From Oryzias latipes (taxonomy: Eukaryota; Chordata; Actinopteri; Beloniformes; Adrianichthyidae): 64,000 bases of DNA. A program made the position numbers and the translations under genes. Under the pieces are notes generated by a model that was not told where the DNA came from, ran no database searches, and saw only the letters and a program-made list of their open reading frames with translations. Location: assembly GCF_002234675.1 (NCBI RefSeq), contig NC_019879.2:10669325-10733324 (forward strand), written 5' to 3'. Shown one piece after another: positions 35,972 to 47,997 of the stretch (positions within the stretch are counted from its first letter, which is position 1; every line of letters starts with the position of its first letter).

Positions 35972-37440
35972 TAGTTTTTCTCAGTTGCTTTGGTACATTA
36001 CTCACAACGGAATTAAAGTTTATTGGGCACAACCTAGTGGCAGTTTCCTCTTAATTTCATCCAATAGCACATGCTTTTGGACACAAAGCTATGACTTTAG
36101 AATGGCTTTTGATCATTATTAGTTTGTTGATACCATGCCTGTAAAAACTAACTGTATTTGTACAGGCTGAATAGTCATTGTTCATACAACTAATAATCTT
36201 CCTTTCATTGCTTGTATCATTGCACACAAACATGTCGAACATCTTGTCCAACATTTTGTACATTCATTTTAAAATACTTTCATTGTGTTTCCATGAAAAT
36301 GTCCATAGATGATTATTAAAGGTGAGCCTTCTCCACTGATGAAAAGAGGTGTGTGAACTAGCAGTTGAAACCTCTTCTCCACAGTCATTCACAGCTGAAT
36401 CACATGAACCCCCACTTCACAAACACGTATGCTGTAAACCAGGAGACAGGACTGGCATGAAGTGCATTCAGTATCTACAAAACTGCAATACACGGACGGT
36501 CAGCCTCAAAGAAGATGGGTGAGGAGACGGGTGGAGGAAGGGGACTAAACTAGGTAAGAAGAGGCCAACCGCATGGACAGATTGCTGGTGAAATCAGGGC
36601 TACAGTTGTGGATTGTGTGGTAAATGATGGCCTCACAATGGATCTGGCTGGTCAAAGGCTGCAGCCAAGTGTTGGGAGAACATGTGTCAGTTCAGTTATT
36701 CAGACTCTGTTGGGAGAACAGGTGAGCAAACTGTAACTCTGTAAGCTCTGTACTTTCATAGTCATACAAGAGGTTTCCTTGGGAATTGACCTGGTAAGCT
36801 TTTACATGTAGACTTACAATTAACTATAACTGTAGCTTGTGGCATAGTGAGCTGCAGTGTAATAGTAAAGAAAATAGTTTTATACTACAGTACTTTCAAA
36901 TGTAGCATGTTTACATTTGTTTTTTTCTGCACATCAAAAAGGATTGCAAGACAACATAGTTGTTGAAGAAGAAATATCTATTCCCCTTTTGAATCAAGAG
37001 TAAAAGTGCATATTTGGGGTCTTGATCTTTATTGAATTCTAGTTTTCAAAAGGTCATACATGATATAGTTTTCACTTTACATGACATTGGGAAGCACATT
37101 CAGAGTAATCTGTCCCAATAAAAAACCATGTTCCAACCTTTTGAAAGGTGCTGGAGTCATAACTTGTCTTTATGACGCCACTGATGCTTTCAGTGACAGA
37201 AATACTTGTTTTTGAAGATCTAATTATCCATTTTGAAGAATGGGTTTTTCTTTTGAAGCAATTTTGAGCTAACTTGCTTTCATGCAATTGACTTTCCATT
37301 TTGAGAAAGTGACTCACTTTTGGAGGTTTTCTACCATGTTTTGCAGTTTGCACTAATTGTTTAAAGGAACGCCTTAGCTGTGGTGCAAACTCTAATACTG
37401 TTGTGAGAAAAAAATGCACCAAAGCCACTGAGAAAAACTG
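35972..37440 (+). mobile_element. Degenerate Tc1/mariner-type transposon with inverted tips
   Basis: Left tip TAGTTTTTCTCAGTTGCTTT and right tip AAAGCCACTGAGAAAAACTG are inverted repeats, each bordered by TA (35970-35971 and 37441-37442), the usual Tc1/mariner target. Around 36590-36735 a frame reads EIRATVVDCVVNDGLTMDLA then QRLQPSVGRTCVSSVIQTL. This matches the helix-turn-helix start of a Tc1/IS630-like transposase (usual form: VDHVINHGLTMREAG...). The rest of the transposase is not recognisable, so the element is dead. Confidence 0.82.
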
Positions 37441-37809
37441 TAATGTGAAAAGGCTAAATGATGCTCAGATGACACTAACTTTGACGTGTCTCTGTTGGAA
37501 AACTAGCATAACAATACCTATAGAAAGTTCAAATGAAGCAAAAAATACTTTGACGCCCAGACCACAATTGTACAAAAATTGTAGGCTTTTTTTTTTTAAA
37601 GTAGCCCAATACTTTTTTAGTTGCTTGAAGTTTAAAAAGATTTTCTTGCCTTATTTGTCCCACTCCAATCATCTTTTGATCTATTGTAAAAGTGTTCCCA
37701 GCACTCTTTTAACTACAATTTGTTTTTAGCCTAATTTTTTTTAAACAGTCATTTCCCAGGACATAGTTTCTGCAGAGAGGCAATTGTTCATTAGAACTAG
37801 CCTCTAAGT

Positions 37810-38934
37810 CAGGGGTCGGGAACCTATGGCTCGCGAGCCATATATGGCTCTTTTGATGGTCACATGTGGCTCGCAGACGAATCTTTAATTATAGTTTTTT
37901 TTTTTTCATTAGACCAGTCCTTCTCGGGCGCGATGCGATGCCAGAGGCGCGCAGTAGTAGCAGTGCTTAGAGAGAAGGATCTGCGCCAGCGCTATCAGTT
38001 ACTATTATCTATTATCTCACAGAGTTTGTACCAGCCTGAAACCTGTAAATTGCCGTGCCTAAAACTGCGCGCTCCCGTCTCTGAGAAAGAGCGCGCAGTA
38101 GCGGAGACGGGATTTGTGAGGAAGAAAGCAGGGGTGGGGGTGAGGGGTTGTGGGCACGGGCAGCAGGTGAATCGCGCAGGGTTTGTAAAAACGTAAAACC
38201 CGCTGCCCGTCACTCACTGCAGCGTGAGTGTGTGTTTGGCTCCCCGTCTGCATGTGATCAGTCTGTCTCACATCTACAGAACATTCAGACCTACGATGAC
38301 GTTTAGAGTCTCAACGCCTGAACGAAGCAGAAACTCACCATGTATCAACCAGACCAGACCATCAGCAAAACCACCACGAGAAATACTCATAATTTATCAG
38401 CAACAGCATAACGATGTTATTAAAAAGAATCCACAGACTTATAGTACTCTAAAAATGTTAAAATCACATCAAATGCACACATTCACTTGTATATTTAGTT
38501 TTAAACATATTGTAGCGGACTGAGTTTAACGTGGCTGTTGGGCCGCATTAAAAGTTCTGGAGTTCAATGAACGCATCAAGCAGAGATCTGATTGGCCCTC
38601 AGTTCTGTCGCTCAGCCTGTTGTTAGGTAGTTTGGACCAATGGGGTTCAGCTATGGGCCGAATAAGGGAAATGGGAGGGCTGGAGCGGGAGGGGGGAATA
38701 TAAAGTTGGGAGAAGCGCTCTCGTCTCGGCGGGAGAGATTCAGGAGTTGCTGAATTAATTGTTCGGCGTTCGTTGCGGTCTACAGTAACCAGAATAAAGA
38801 ACCTTAAAAGAGGTTAAGTCTCCGTGCCTCAGTGTGGGAAAGGGACACTACATTATTGTATGGCTCTTTCAAAATTACATTTAAAAATATGTGGCGTTTA
38901 TGGCTCTCTCGGCAAAAAAGGTTCCCGACCCCTG
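37810..38934. mobile_element. hAT-like transposon with exact 8-bp target duplication
   Basis: Begins CAGGGGTCGGGAACC and ends GGTTCCCGACCCCTG, perfect 15-base inverted tips. CTCTAAGT is duplicated exactly at 37802-37809 and 38935-38942. Reading frames at 37864-38196 and 38224-38523 show no transposase motif that I recognise. It carries an LTR-like block (38511-38852) and sits inside a family A MITE. Confidence 0.92.
38511..38852 (+). mobile_element. Probable solo LTR nested in the hAT-like element
   Basis: A 342-bp block starting TGTAGCGGAC and ending GGGACACTACA, so it has TG...CA ends within short inverted repeats (TGTAG/CTACA). It contains a TATA-like AATATAAAG (near 38697) and a polyadenylation-type AATAAAG (near 38793) in LTR order. 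The flanks (catat, ttatt) are only weakly alike, so a target duplication is not convincing. Confidence 0.6.
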
Positions 38935-39060
38935 CTCTAAGTTGTACGTGGGACTCTTGGTACGGAGCAACCTCACCCCCTCTTCTCGTCGCACATAACT
39001 GAGAGCTCACTGTTAAAGCCCTCTCCCGCTAGCCCCTCACACCCTCAACCTAACACGTTT

Positions 39061-40560
39061 ATTACTTTCCAGTTTTTCATTTCCTGGAAGCAGGTCACCA
39101 GGGCTTGGCTTGACTTAGGATTGATGTAATGCCACATGCTTCCTTATCCCGTTAGAATTAGGAGACTGTCCGCTCAGAGAATCACGAACCAACTCCAGGC
39201 AGTTATGGCTGCTCTGTGAAAGAGGAGTATGTTCACTAATGGGTCCAGATCGTTGCTGGATCTGAGAATTGGACAGAGCCATTGTGACGTCACCCATAGA
39301 AAAAGGCCTACTTCTGGTTCCAATGAAATGAAGTCAATTCAGTCGACATTTTTTCACGCAATGGACTCCGCCATGTTATAACCAGACGTCATCAGTAAGC
39401 AGTGATTGTTCCAAGTCGGTCTGAGTCATCTTTTCTGGCAATCAGGATTATGTTTGTTTGTTTGGTAGGGCCACACCCCCTACCACTTGAAAGCGGGCTT
39501 GAGAGGTGAAACCACATACGTTTATTAAGGCATCTGGTTGCCCAGTTCATAACTAATTACAGAAAAAATATGGGGAACAAATAGAATTAGACAAAACATG
39601 TTGAGAGGAGGCATCATCAGGCAAGAATGGTTATTCTGGAAAAAAAACAATGTCTGAGTAATAGCTGTTATTTCTTTATAGAGGTCTATGGGATTTTGGC
39701 TTTTTGGAACTAGTAGGTACTTCCTGTTTGGAATGGGAGGGGGGAGGGGGTAACTAGGTCCAGGTCTCATATATAGTCAATAGATTAAATCCTGCCTTGG
39801 ACAGGAAGTCATAGGTAGAAGACGCAAAGTGAACAACATGATCAATGTCCCAGAACAGATCCCTGATGAACCCCAAAGGTAAATGCAACCATTCTTGACA
39901 CCTGAAAATTTGTTTTAAAAAAGTTCTGCGGTGTGACCCGGTATTATTTGTTCCAAATAAGTAGAACTAGGATGTAGTATCCTTGACGCAAGTGTGCATT
40001 AGCATTCATGGTTGATGTAAGTTTGAACAATGCAGTATCAACAAACCATTGGAAGCTCTTTCAGATTTTGTTTCTTTTATTTTAGGTTTTAAACTTTTTT
40101 TACAGTCAGCTATTTTCCGAACAGCCTTAGCACACAAATATAACACGTCTTTTTACCAATTTTTCTTCACAATTATATCATTTAATTTGATTTTCCTCAT
40201 CTTTTAATGACTAAAAGGTGGACATGTGTCTGTAAACCAAGGTGCATTTGATTCTGTACAAGCTCTTGTTTCTACTTCTGTTTATCATTATGCACAGTGA
40301 CGTGTAAGAACTCATATGCAAACACTTTTGCATTTCTTCCTCAGTTGTTTTGTGTGCAAACACAGAGCGCACCTGTGGATGTTACCATTTCAGCAGGCCC
40401 CTCCCCTCCGCTGCACAGACGCTGTAAGGTGAAACCCTGAAATTCAGCCTGCTTTGTTGTTTTCCCTTCAGATCAGCCTTTTCTTTTCAAGGCAGCAAAG
40501 ATGAAATAACCTTCTTTTTTTTTGTTTGTTTCTGGCTTGTTTGTGGTTTCGTTGGACTGC
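39061..40560. other. Intergenic DNA before GRTP1
   Basis: No supported gene; ADPRHL1, which lies between DCUN1D2 and GRTP1 in human, was not recognised here. A C-rich stretch (cccctcccctccgc, near 40400) just upstream of the first GRTP1 exon may belong to its promoter. Confidence 0.45.
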
Positions 40561-40574
40561 TTATCCTGCAACGC

Positions 40575-40604
40575 ATGAAGTGCGATGGAAAGAGAAGCAA
40601 CTGA
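40575..40604 (+). other. Upstream ORF overlapping the GRTP1 start
   Basis: ATG at 40575 opens MKCDGKRSN and a stop at 40602-40604, in a different frame from, and overlapping, the GRTP1 start at 40585. If the transcript begins upstream of it, this could lower GRTP1 translation. Confidence 0.4.
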
Positions 40605-43600
40605 CAACAGGCCTGAGCCAGGTCACAGCAGCGAGAGGTAGACTGTTTTCTCTGTCCTGGACTTCACGCTTTCCATTTATTTCTAGTTTATAAAACTTCT
40701 ATTCATGTCAACCTTTTTTTTTTTTTTTTTATCTGACAGTAAGAATTTAAATGTGAACATGGATTTGAATGCTGCTTCCTCATCTGTGACCTTTCATTTA
40801 TATCAGTTGGGTTCCTCTCCAACCATTTTGCTTTAAAATTGGTCCAGCTTTGTTTAAATCTTGGAAAAGTACTGGCACAAGGATCTGTTGTTCCTAACTC
40901 AAATTTATATGTGACATATTGCTAAACTATTCATCCAGCAGGGGCATTTGATCCCCTCTGCTGGAGAAACCCAACCCGCTGATGTGACAGTGTGTTTGAA
41001 CAGAGGAAAGAAAATAAGGGTGTGGTTTGACAAGGCCCATCTTTATGTTGTCGTTGGTCCTGGCAGAGTTGACTCCTATGGCTTTGAGAGACCTTGCGAT
41101 TTCGACTCCTACAAGGAGATGATGAATCAGTATGTGGGCGTCCTCAACAGGAGGTCTATGAGATGGTCGCGACTTCTCCAGCAGAAACCCGAGGTGGAGA
41201 AGAACCTGACAGGTGCCAAAGACGTCAATTCATTGTTGATTTGAAGCTTTGGGAATGCATGGGTAACTCTAAATAATCTGTTTGGAAAGTGAAGAGATTT
41301 GTGCGTAAAGGTGTTCCCAGTGAACACCGGGCAAAGATCTGGATGGCGGCCAGCGGCGCTCAGCAGCAAATGGAGAGTAAACCCGGTTATTACCAGTCTC
41401 TGCTGGCCATGGAGCACGACACCAAGCTGAAGGAAACCATCCATACAGGTGGGAAGAAGCTCTCAGTCTACTGAAGTCCATTTTTCCTGAACGTCAAGCG
41501 TTACGAGTATCGTTTTTGAACAGACATGCATCGGACCTTTCCTGACAACGTCTTCTTCCAGAGCCATGCTGAGGCGGGCCTGCAGAAGGTGCTGCACAAC
41601 GTCCTGCTGGCATACGGACACCACAATCAGGCTGTGGGATATTGTCAGGTAAGGAAAGTGCATCGTCTGTTTGACTAAAAACAAATGACGTCACATGATA
41701 CTCTGAGTTTCAGCTAAGTGGTTTGCCAATTAGATCTTTTAGTGAAGGTGGAACGTTTGCATTTGTAATGGCAGATATTGCGCCTACTTGTTTCAATGGC
41801 TACAAAAAGTTATTACTATTAATATGTTACTACCAAAATGTTAATATTTACTATCGATATTTAAAATGTTACTATTGACATTTAACCCATTAGTTTTCTG
41901 CATCTCCAACTTAGTGCAAATCGATTCTAGATTTTTGTTTCCTTGAAATCAGCACAGCTTCATTTTACTTCATTCAACTATAAAAGCAAAAACAGAAGAA
42001 GTTGATCAAGATAAATCTGAATGAATTCAGTGTCCAACCATGTTTTTACTCAACAGCTGAATCCATGTGATGCGTTACAACTAGTGCACCAGATTTGGTT
42101 ACCATAAAGAACGTCACGAGAACCAAGAACTCAGTAAGAGTTCAAGTCCATTACAGTCAAATTAAACAAAGGGGAAAGAATACTGAAATGTTGCGGTCCA
42201 TACAGGCTATTGGTTGGAGATGTCCCACCCCTCCAAAAGGAACACAGAGGATTGTTGTGCAAAACCTTTAGGCTCCTTTGATTTTTGAGCGTATGTAGTT
42301 AATTCCTCAGTGCTTTAATGAACTGCTGCTGCTCTGTAGAAACTATGTCCTAGAAAACAACACAGGATTTGGCTAGAAACAGCATGATCATAATTCAAAA
42401 CCACTGGAAATGCTTTTAAAATGGGAGTATTTCAGGCAGGCAACTCGACCAGTGCGTTTACCTGGTCACTCCTCCCCGTGGGCTGTTCAGTCTAATGAAC
42501 TCACCTGTTCAGCGTCCTACTTAAGTTCCAGGTGTGCGGTCCAATCCCCCTTCTTCCATTTCCACGAGCTCTGCGTTCATCATCCCACCCTCCTCCCCGG
42601 CTTCCACCTGTGAGCTCCGTTAGGGGTATTTTAATACCCAAAGTTTTCTATGGAGACCTTTGTTTTATGCATCTGAACGGAGCATTATGCCAAACTAAAA
42701 TAAATATGGAATAAATCTTGTTGTCTGACTGAAATTTGTCTGACTGAAATCGATCAAAAGATGATCAGAGTGGGATTTTAACTTTAACCTGGAAAGGAAT
42801 TGAACCCGGGCTTCTGGTACTATTTCTTCCAGACTGTTTAAAAAAAAACACAAAAGTATGTGAGGAACTATTTAATCTGTTATTCTTCTTTAAATAATGC
42901 TCTTTGTCTTTATCCAAATGATGTGGAAGTGTTCTGAATAGTAAATCTGCTTTATTTACTGAAGATTTATCTTAACCTTTCCTTTTCTAGAAGTAAAAGA
43001 AGTGAAGTTTTTGGCTCACATTGGGGCCTGGTAAACAATAAGAATCAACATCTCTTCAGGCCTGGCTATGTTTCTGCTGAATGTCAATTCTTTTGTAGTC
43101 ACTAATGTTTCCAAGTCATGCAAACATGTTTGCACAAACAATTTCAATAGATGATTCTCAATTACTTTGATGAATTAACCTTCAACTGTCGGGAATTTAC
43201 AGGAAGTCTAAATTCATGTAAATTTAGACTTCCAACTTGTCAGTGGGCTACATGATGGCGCCTCACAGGGAGAAGGCCTTGGTTCAAATCCTGTATGGCT
43301 CCTTTCTGTGTGGAGTTTGCATGGTCTCCCCGTGCATGTGCGGGTTTTCCCCGGGCACTCCAGCTTCCTCCCACCGTCCACAAACATTCTTCATAGGTTC
43401 ATTGGTGAATGTAAATTGTCCCAGAGTGAATGTGTGAAGGGGTGTGTCCCTGCAACAGACTGGCGACCTGTCCGGGGTGTACTGAACCGTCGCCTAACAG
43501 TAGCTGGAATTGGCTCCAGCGGGTTCTGAGACTGTATGAATGGATGGATTATTATAAGTAACAAGGCTTCACAATATCCCACTTCTGACACCAGTTTCAA

Positions 43601-46600
43601 AAGAAGACATGTTCATTTTGAACATTCTTTTACCTTGTTTTCATTTTTGTTTGTTTGTCTAATCTATTTTTTTAAGAGTTTTATTTTTAATAGAATTAAT
43701 CTGGCCAGTCTGACAACTATATCAACCGGTGATTTGCATGGAGAGACAATCCCTCGATATTTTCATTCATGAGGGCGTGTTCTTACTGAAAACCTCAACA
43801 CCGACTCACCATACTACTCAAAAACTGAGCTGGTTGTTACTCAGTAAGGTCTCTCATTTAACTCAGTACCTTCCTGTTGATGCCGGGCTTTTCCCTGCAT
43901 CAAACATCAAACAAATATAGGAATTGGATGAGTTTATTTTTATGTTATCAATATGTTAGTTTATGCTTTTCAAAGCTCTTTAATCCATGTACTTTTAAAA
44001 GCATCAATTGTGCATTTGCGTCTGAAAACCAATAAAATGTTTAGGATTCAAAGTGCATCTTTGTAAAATTTAATACCACATTTTTGAACAATGTTTGATC
44101 ATTAAAGAAATGCAGGTGAGGCAGTGTTTTATACTGTGTTTTATATGCAAACATGTTTTGCTAATTGTACAAGATAATTACAATGTTCTATCCTGTGTCT
44201 GTGTGTGTCCATTCCAGGGAATGAACTTTATTGCCGGGTACCTCATCATCATCACCAAAGATGAAGAAAAATCCTTCTGGCTCATGGATGCTTTGTTAGG
44301 CAGAATACTCCCCGGTAAATTAACAAAAACAAGTCACATACAGACACAACAAGACAGCAAAAAGGGACCAAAGAATTTTTAAGTCTATAAAAAAGAATGG
44401 ATTCTTTACATTTTTTGTACCATAAGTATCAAAGTCCTTTTATAGCATATTTACACTGACTAGCTTCCATGTGCATCTGTTATCTACACTACAAACCACA
44501 GTATTGTGTTGTGACAACATGAAGATAAAATTAGTCAATACACTGTTAAAAAGGTTCTTTAAATTCAAGACAAAAAATTATTAAGAAGTAATAAAGTATT
44601 AAACCTAGTACGGTACAGTGTATTTTTGTAGTCCACTGCAAAAACTGAGTCTTAGGAAACAAATCTTATCAAGAAAGTCTTTGAATAGCAAAACTTCTTT
44701 TAGTGATTAGATTATTTTCTCAAAATAGTAATACTTGAATTTCTTACGATTTTACGATTTTTTTTACGTATTTCTGTGGGGTCTGTTTTTGCAGTGTATG
44801 TTGAAAATGTATGCTTCCAACTTAGAAAAAACAGGCACATTTCCGAAAAACAAATGTTAAAAATATATTATTACCACAAAGCAGGCGATTATGTAAGGGA
44901 TAATGGCCAACAAGGTACCCACAATCAGAAATTAATGGACAATGTGGAAACCTGAAGCATCCAACGCGAAGCAGAGGACGGTTACTTTCGTGAAGGCAGT
45001 TAATTTCTGATAATGGACACTTGGAAGGCCATAATACCGCTCATACCATAGTCACCTACAAAAGAAATAAATATTTAAACTACATGTATAGTACTTTTTT
45101 CTTGTTATTTTTTTCGGTTTAAATCACTTTTTAACAAAAAATAGACTATTTGATGCGTGGTGCAGCACGTTGCCATGGTAATGGCTGAGCCAACATCGAC
45201 TGCGGCAGCAAAGGAAAGTGGTATAAATGCTGATCGTCACAATTGGTTAAATAAAGCATCAGTTCACCTCTTATCGCTTGTTTTTGTTCAGATGATGAAG
45301 TAAAAGTTTGTTTCAAAGACGTCAGCGGATTCAGGCTTTGTGACTGGAACTTCTCTTTTAGGTGTACATTATCACTGTCCATTACCACGTTTTAATCCGC
45401 ACCAAGGAGCCAATCAGAATCAAGTTTTCCCCCGGACCATGGTATAAAGTACAAAGTAACTGTTTCAGTTCAGTTTTTGTTCATTTAACGTTCATATTTT
45501 AACTGTTTTAGAACCATAATCATCCCACAGCGCTCAGTTTGAATTGTGACGACACAAAAACAGCAGTATTTTAAATGTAGTCTTTGCAGATGATTGTGAA
45601 AAATAGCCTCGTTGCATTATGATTTAAGGGAGATTGATGGTAGGTCTGATTTGATTTAAAATTCAGCTTTTTACACTAAATTAGCTTCGCACAGCTCACT
45701 TTGTCCCCATATTTGTGTAGTTAATTTAACTGAAACATTTTGTGAAAGAATATGAACTAATAAGCGTGACCTACCTCCATAGATTACTACAGCCCTGCTA
45801 TGTTGGGGCTCAAGACAGATCTTGAGGTGTTGGGGGAGCTGGTGAAGGCCAAAGCCCCCGCAGTAGGACAGCTCATGGCCCAGTATCCGGGCATATGGAC
45901 TTTGGTGGTGTCCCGCTGGTTCATCTGTCTCTACATTGACATTCTTCCAATTGAGGTGAAAAAACGTTTTGATTAAACCGCAGCAACAGCGTCCTCGAAG
46001 GTCCTAACAGGCACGGTTTGTTTTCTCCTCACGCCCAGACGGTTCTGCGGATCTGGGATTGTCTTTTCTACGAGGGATCCAAAGTTCTGTTCAGAGTCGC
46101 TCTGACTCTCATCCTTCACCATCAGACGGAGATTCTGCGAGCACGCTCCCTGCCTGACGTCTGTGAATGCTTCAAGCAGATGACCTGTGGAGCTTTCACC
46201 ATGGACTGCCACGCCTTCATGCAGGTAAGGAGAAAGTCCAGGAGCCTGCTGTACACGGGTAGGGCCTCTTTGTTTGCATGTTTTAGAGGCCTTCATTTAC
46301 AAGGGCACTGGCCATTTCTGACCCCGTTTTGGGACTTGCCACTTCCGGTTTCGCTGTCAGAAAAAACTGAATTAAAGCCCAATTCATGATGTATAATATT
46401 TATTATATTAAAAGCAAAAAGACTAATTCAAACTCAGCAAAAAAGAAATTTTCTAAAAAGACAGGAAACACATTTTTAATTTCTTAAAAAGCTTACTGTA
46501 AAGAGGTCATAAATAGAGTTTTTTTTTTTTTTGGTGATGTAAAGGCACTGAAGTGATCCAGCAAGTTTTAGTCGAAGTCATTTCTTATTTTTCAGAGGTT

Positions 46601-47439
46601 AGAAACCAGATCTGGAAGTTTCAAATCTCCCACGCTGGTCCTCCAAACGTTTCTTGTAGTTTTCCAGCTCATCTTGCTGTATTTGCTTCAGAATACCTGC
46701 ATCAAATGTTTTGTCAATTATAAACTCCAATAATCTGAATCAACTAGTTAGAAGTGTCTAGGGCACCGACACTTTACAGACAAACTCTGAGGAAAATTGT
46801 GTTTTTCACACATTCTTGTAGCGTTTTTCTCATGATAGAGGACACACAAGGAAAATTAAGCTCAAATTTACTTTTCTGAGTATTTCTTTATTGAACTTGT
46901 TGAGAAACAGAAGCAGGTGGAAAAAGCTTTTTGAAAAAGATCTTATTTGTGACACGCTGGACAGACCACAATCTCTCTGCTCCGCTCCATTCTGATCCAT
47001 TCACTTGCAGACAAATAGATTCATGTACGTTTCTCAGAGGTGGGGGAATTTCTAATGATGTTTGGAGCAGGGAGCTTGTGACCTGCCCTGTGTATATTTT
47101 ACACCCCAAATAAAATGGTATTTGTTTGTTTGCTTCTGATTCACAGAATTCCAATTTTATGCTTAATTTTGTTTAATATCTGTCCTCCGTCGTGATAAAA
47201 ATGCTCCAAGAACATGATAAAACACCAAAAAACACAATTTTCACAAGAATGGGTCTTTAAGTCTAAAACATTAACCTCCTAAAAAAAATCACAAGTTGTC
47301 AAAAATCAAACTGATATTTTCTTTTCCCCCTCTGCAGAAGATTTTCACAGAACCCGGCAGCCTGTCGATGTCAACTATCCAAAAGTTGAGAGAGAAATGC
47401 AGACAACAAATCCTGGAAGAAGAGTCAAGACGACCATGA
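40585..47439 (+). CDS. grtp1: Growth hormone-regulated TBC protein 1 (Rab GAP)
   Basis: TBC-domain protein expected to stimulate GTP hydrolysis by Rab GTPases. Coding exons: 40585-40637, 41067-41212, 41290-41448, 41524-41648, 44218-44314, 45783-45955, 46039-46224, 47338-47439; phases join into 346 residues (human 336). Seen: VDSYGFERP, VKRFVRKGVPSEHR, then the TBC domain with arginine finger in IHTDMHRTFPDNV (R123) and glutamine finger in GYCQGMNFIAGYL (Q161), so both catalytic residues are present; further on SRWFICLYIDILP, VLRIWDCLFYEGS and EPGSLSMSTIQKLRE. The start is set by the exon whose phase joins VDSYGFERP; the first 17 residues are not conserved. The acceptor before exon 41290 (tttggaaag) lacks a good pyrimidine tract. 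A polyadenylation signal is likely at 47773-47778. Confidence 0.94.
42429..42750 (+). mobile_element. Repeat family C, copy 1, inserted in a family A MITE remnant
   Basis: Starts ATTTCAGGCAGGCAAC and ends GTTGTCTGACTGAAAT plus a tandem repeat of the last 15 bases. The inverted copy at 57830-58168 shares the tips and interior landmarks (cagcgtccta, ggcttccacctgtg, gtccgtta-like). It interrupts a MITE family A remnant (left part about 42300-42428, right part cgatcaaaagatgatcag from 42751). It has a TATA-like and an AATAAA-like motif, so it could be an LTR or a DNA element. Confidence 0.6.
43236..43552 (+). mobile_element. V-SINE/HE1-like SINE
   Basis: A tRNA-like head (gcgcctcacagggagaagg, ggttcaaatcc) is followed by the conserved fish/vertebrate core GTGTGGAGTTTGCATGGTCT and ccccgtgcatgtgcgggttt, then a tail ending atgaatggatgg. 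Open frames here are translations of the SINE. It lies in the GRTP1 intron between exons 41524 and 44218. Confidence 0.85.
46795..47270. mobile_element. Fold-back pair of MITE family A pieces
   Basis: Left half (46795 to about 47060) runs in family orientation (cattcttgtagcgtttttct ... ccattcacttgcagacaaat). The right half is inverted and ends gaatgggtctttaag at 47270, the reverse complement of the left tip. Two copies in opposite orientation are fused. It lies in the last GRTP1 intron, 67 bases before exon 47338. Confidence 0.7.
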
Positions 47440-47997
47440 AGTTCTCTAACTTTATTTTTTTTGTTTTAATCAAGGCCCCTCTTTCCATCCCATAATCCAG
47501 TCAGACCAAACAACCACTGTGATGGACTTGACCGTTTGGGGGCAACATGCAGACAATAACATGGAGCCTCTGCAGTGGTTTAGACAATATCACTGTCAAG
47601 AATCCAAATAAGCATCTAAAAACTGAAATCACATTTAAATGTTAAATATATTATATCTAGTTGGAAGAAACATTGAATTTATTTAATGTACAAATTTGTT
47701 ACCATCTCTCTTCATAGTAGGAACAAATGAAAGTCTCCTGTGTTTGCTGTAATTTGTCAGGTTTCACTAAAAAATAAAAAAAGTACCTGAATGATGAAAC
47801 CAAACAGTTTTCTATGGAGTGGCAGGCATCAATAAAAAAATTAAAGAATTGCTCTCAAAATTATAATTTTATGTTCCTTTTCACGTTTTCTTTTTCCAGT
47901 ACACTTCATATTACCCCCCCCCTCCCCCCCGTGTTTTTGTACTTTCTAAATTAAACCTGACATTGTTCACGTCTGTTACCACAAGGGCACGCCACCA

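Larger units (their letters stand above)
37655..39060 (-). mobile_element. MITE family A, copy 8 (inverted), split by a hAT-like insertion
   Basis: Left piece 37655-37809 begins gtcccactccaatcatc; right piece from 38943 (tgtacgtgggactcttgg) continues the family sequence exactly where the left piece stops, as shown by other copies (ctctgagttgtgggcgggac). The 1.1-kb block between them is a later insertion. Confidence 0.82.

Noticed and set aside
37864-38523. Two plus-strand frames of 110 and 99 codons
   Set aside because: They lie inside the non-autonomous hAT-like element and show no transposase or host-gene motif.
43237-43529. Open frames of 66 and 73 codons
   Set aside because: Translations of the V-SINE-like repeat.
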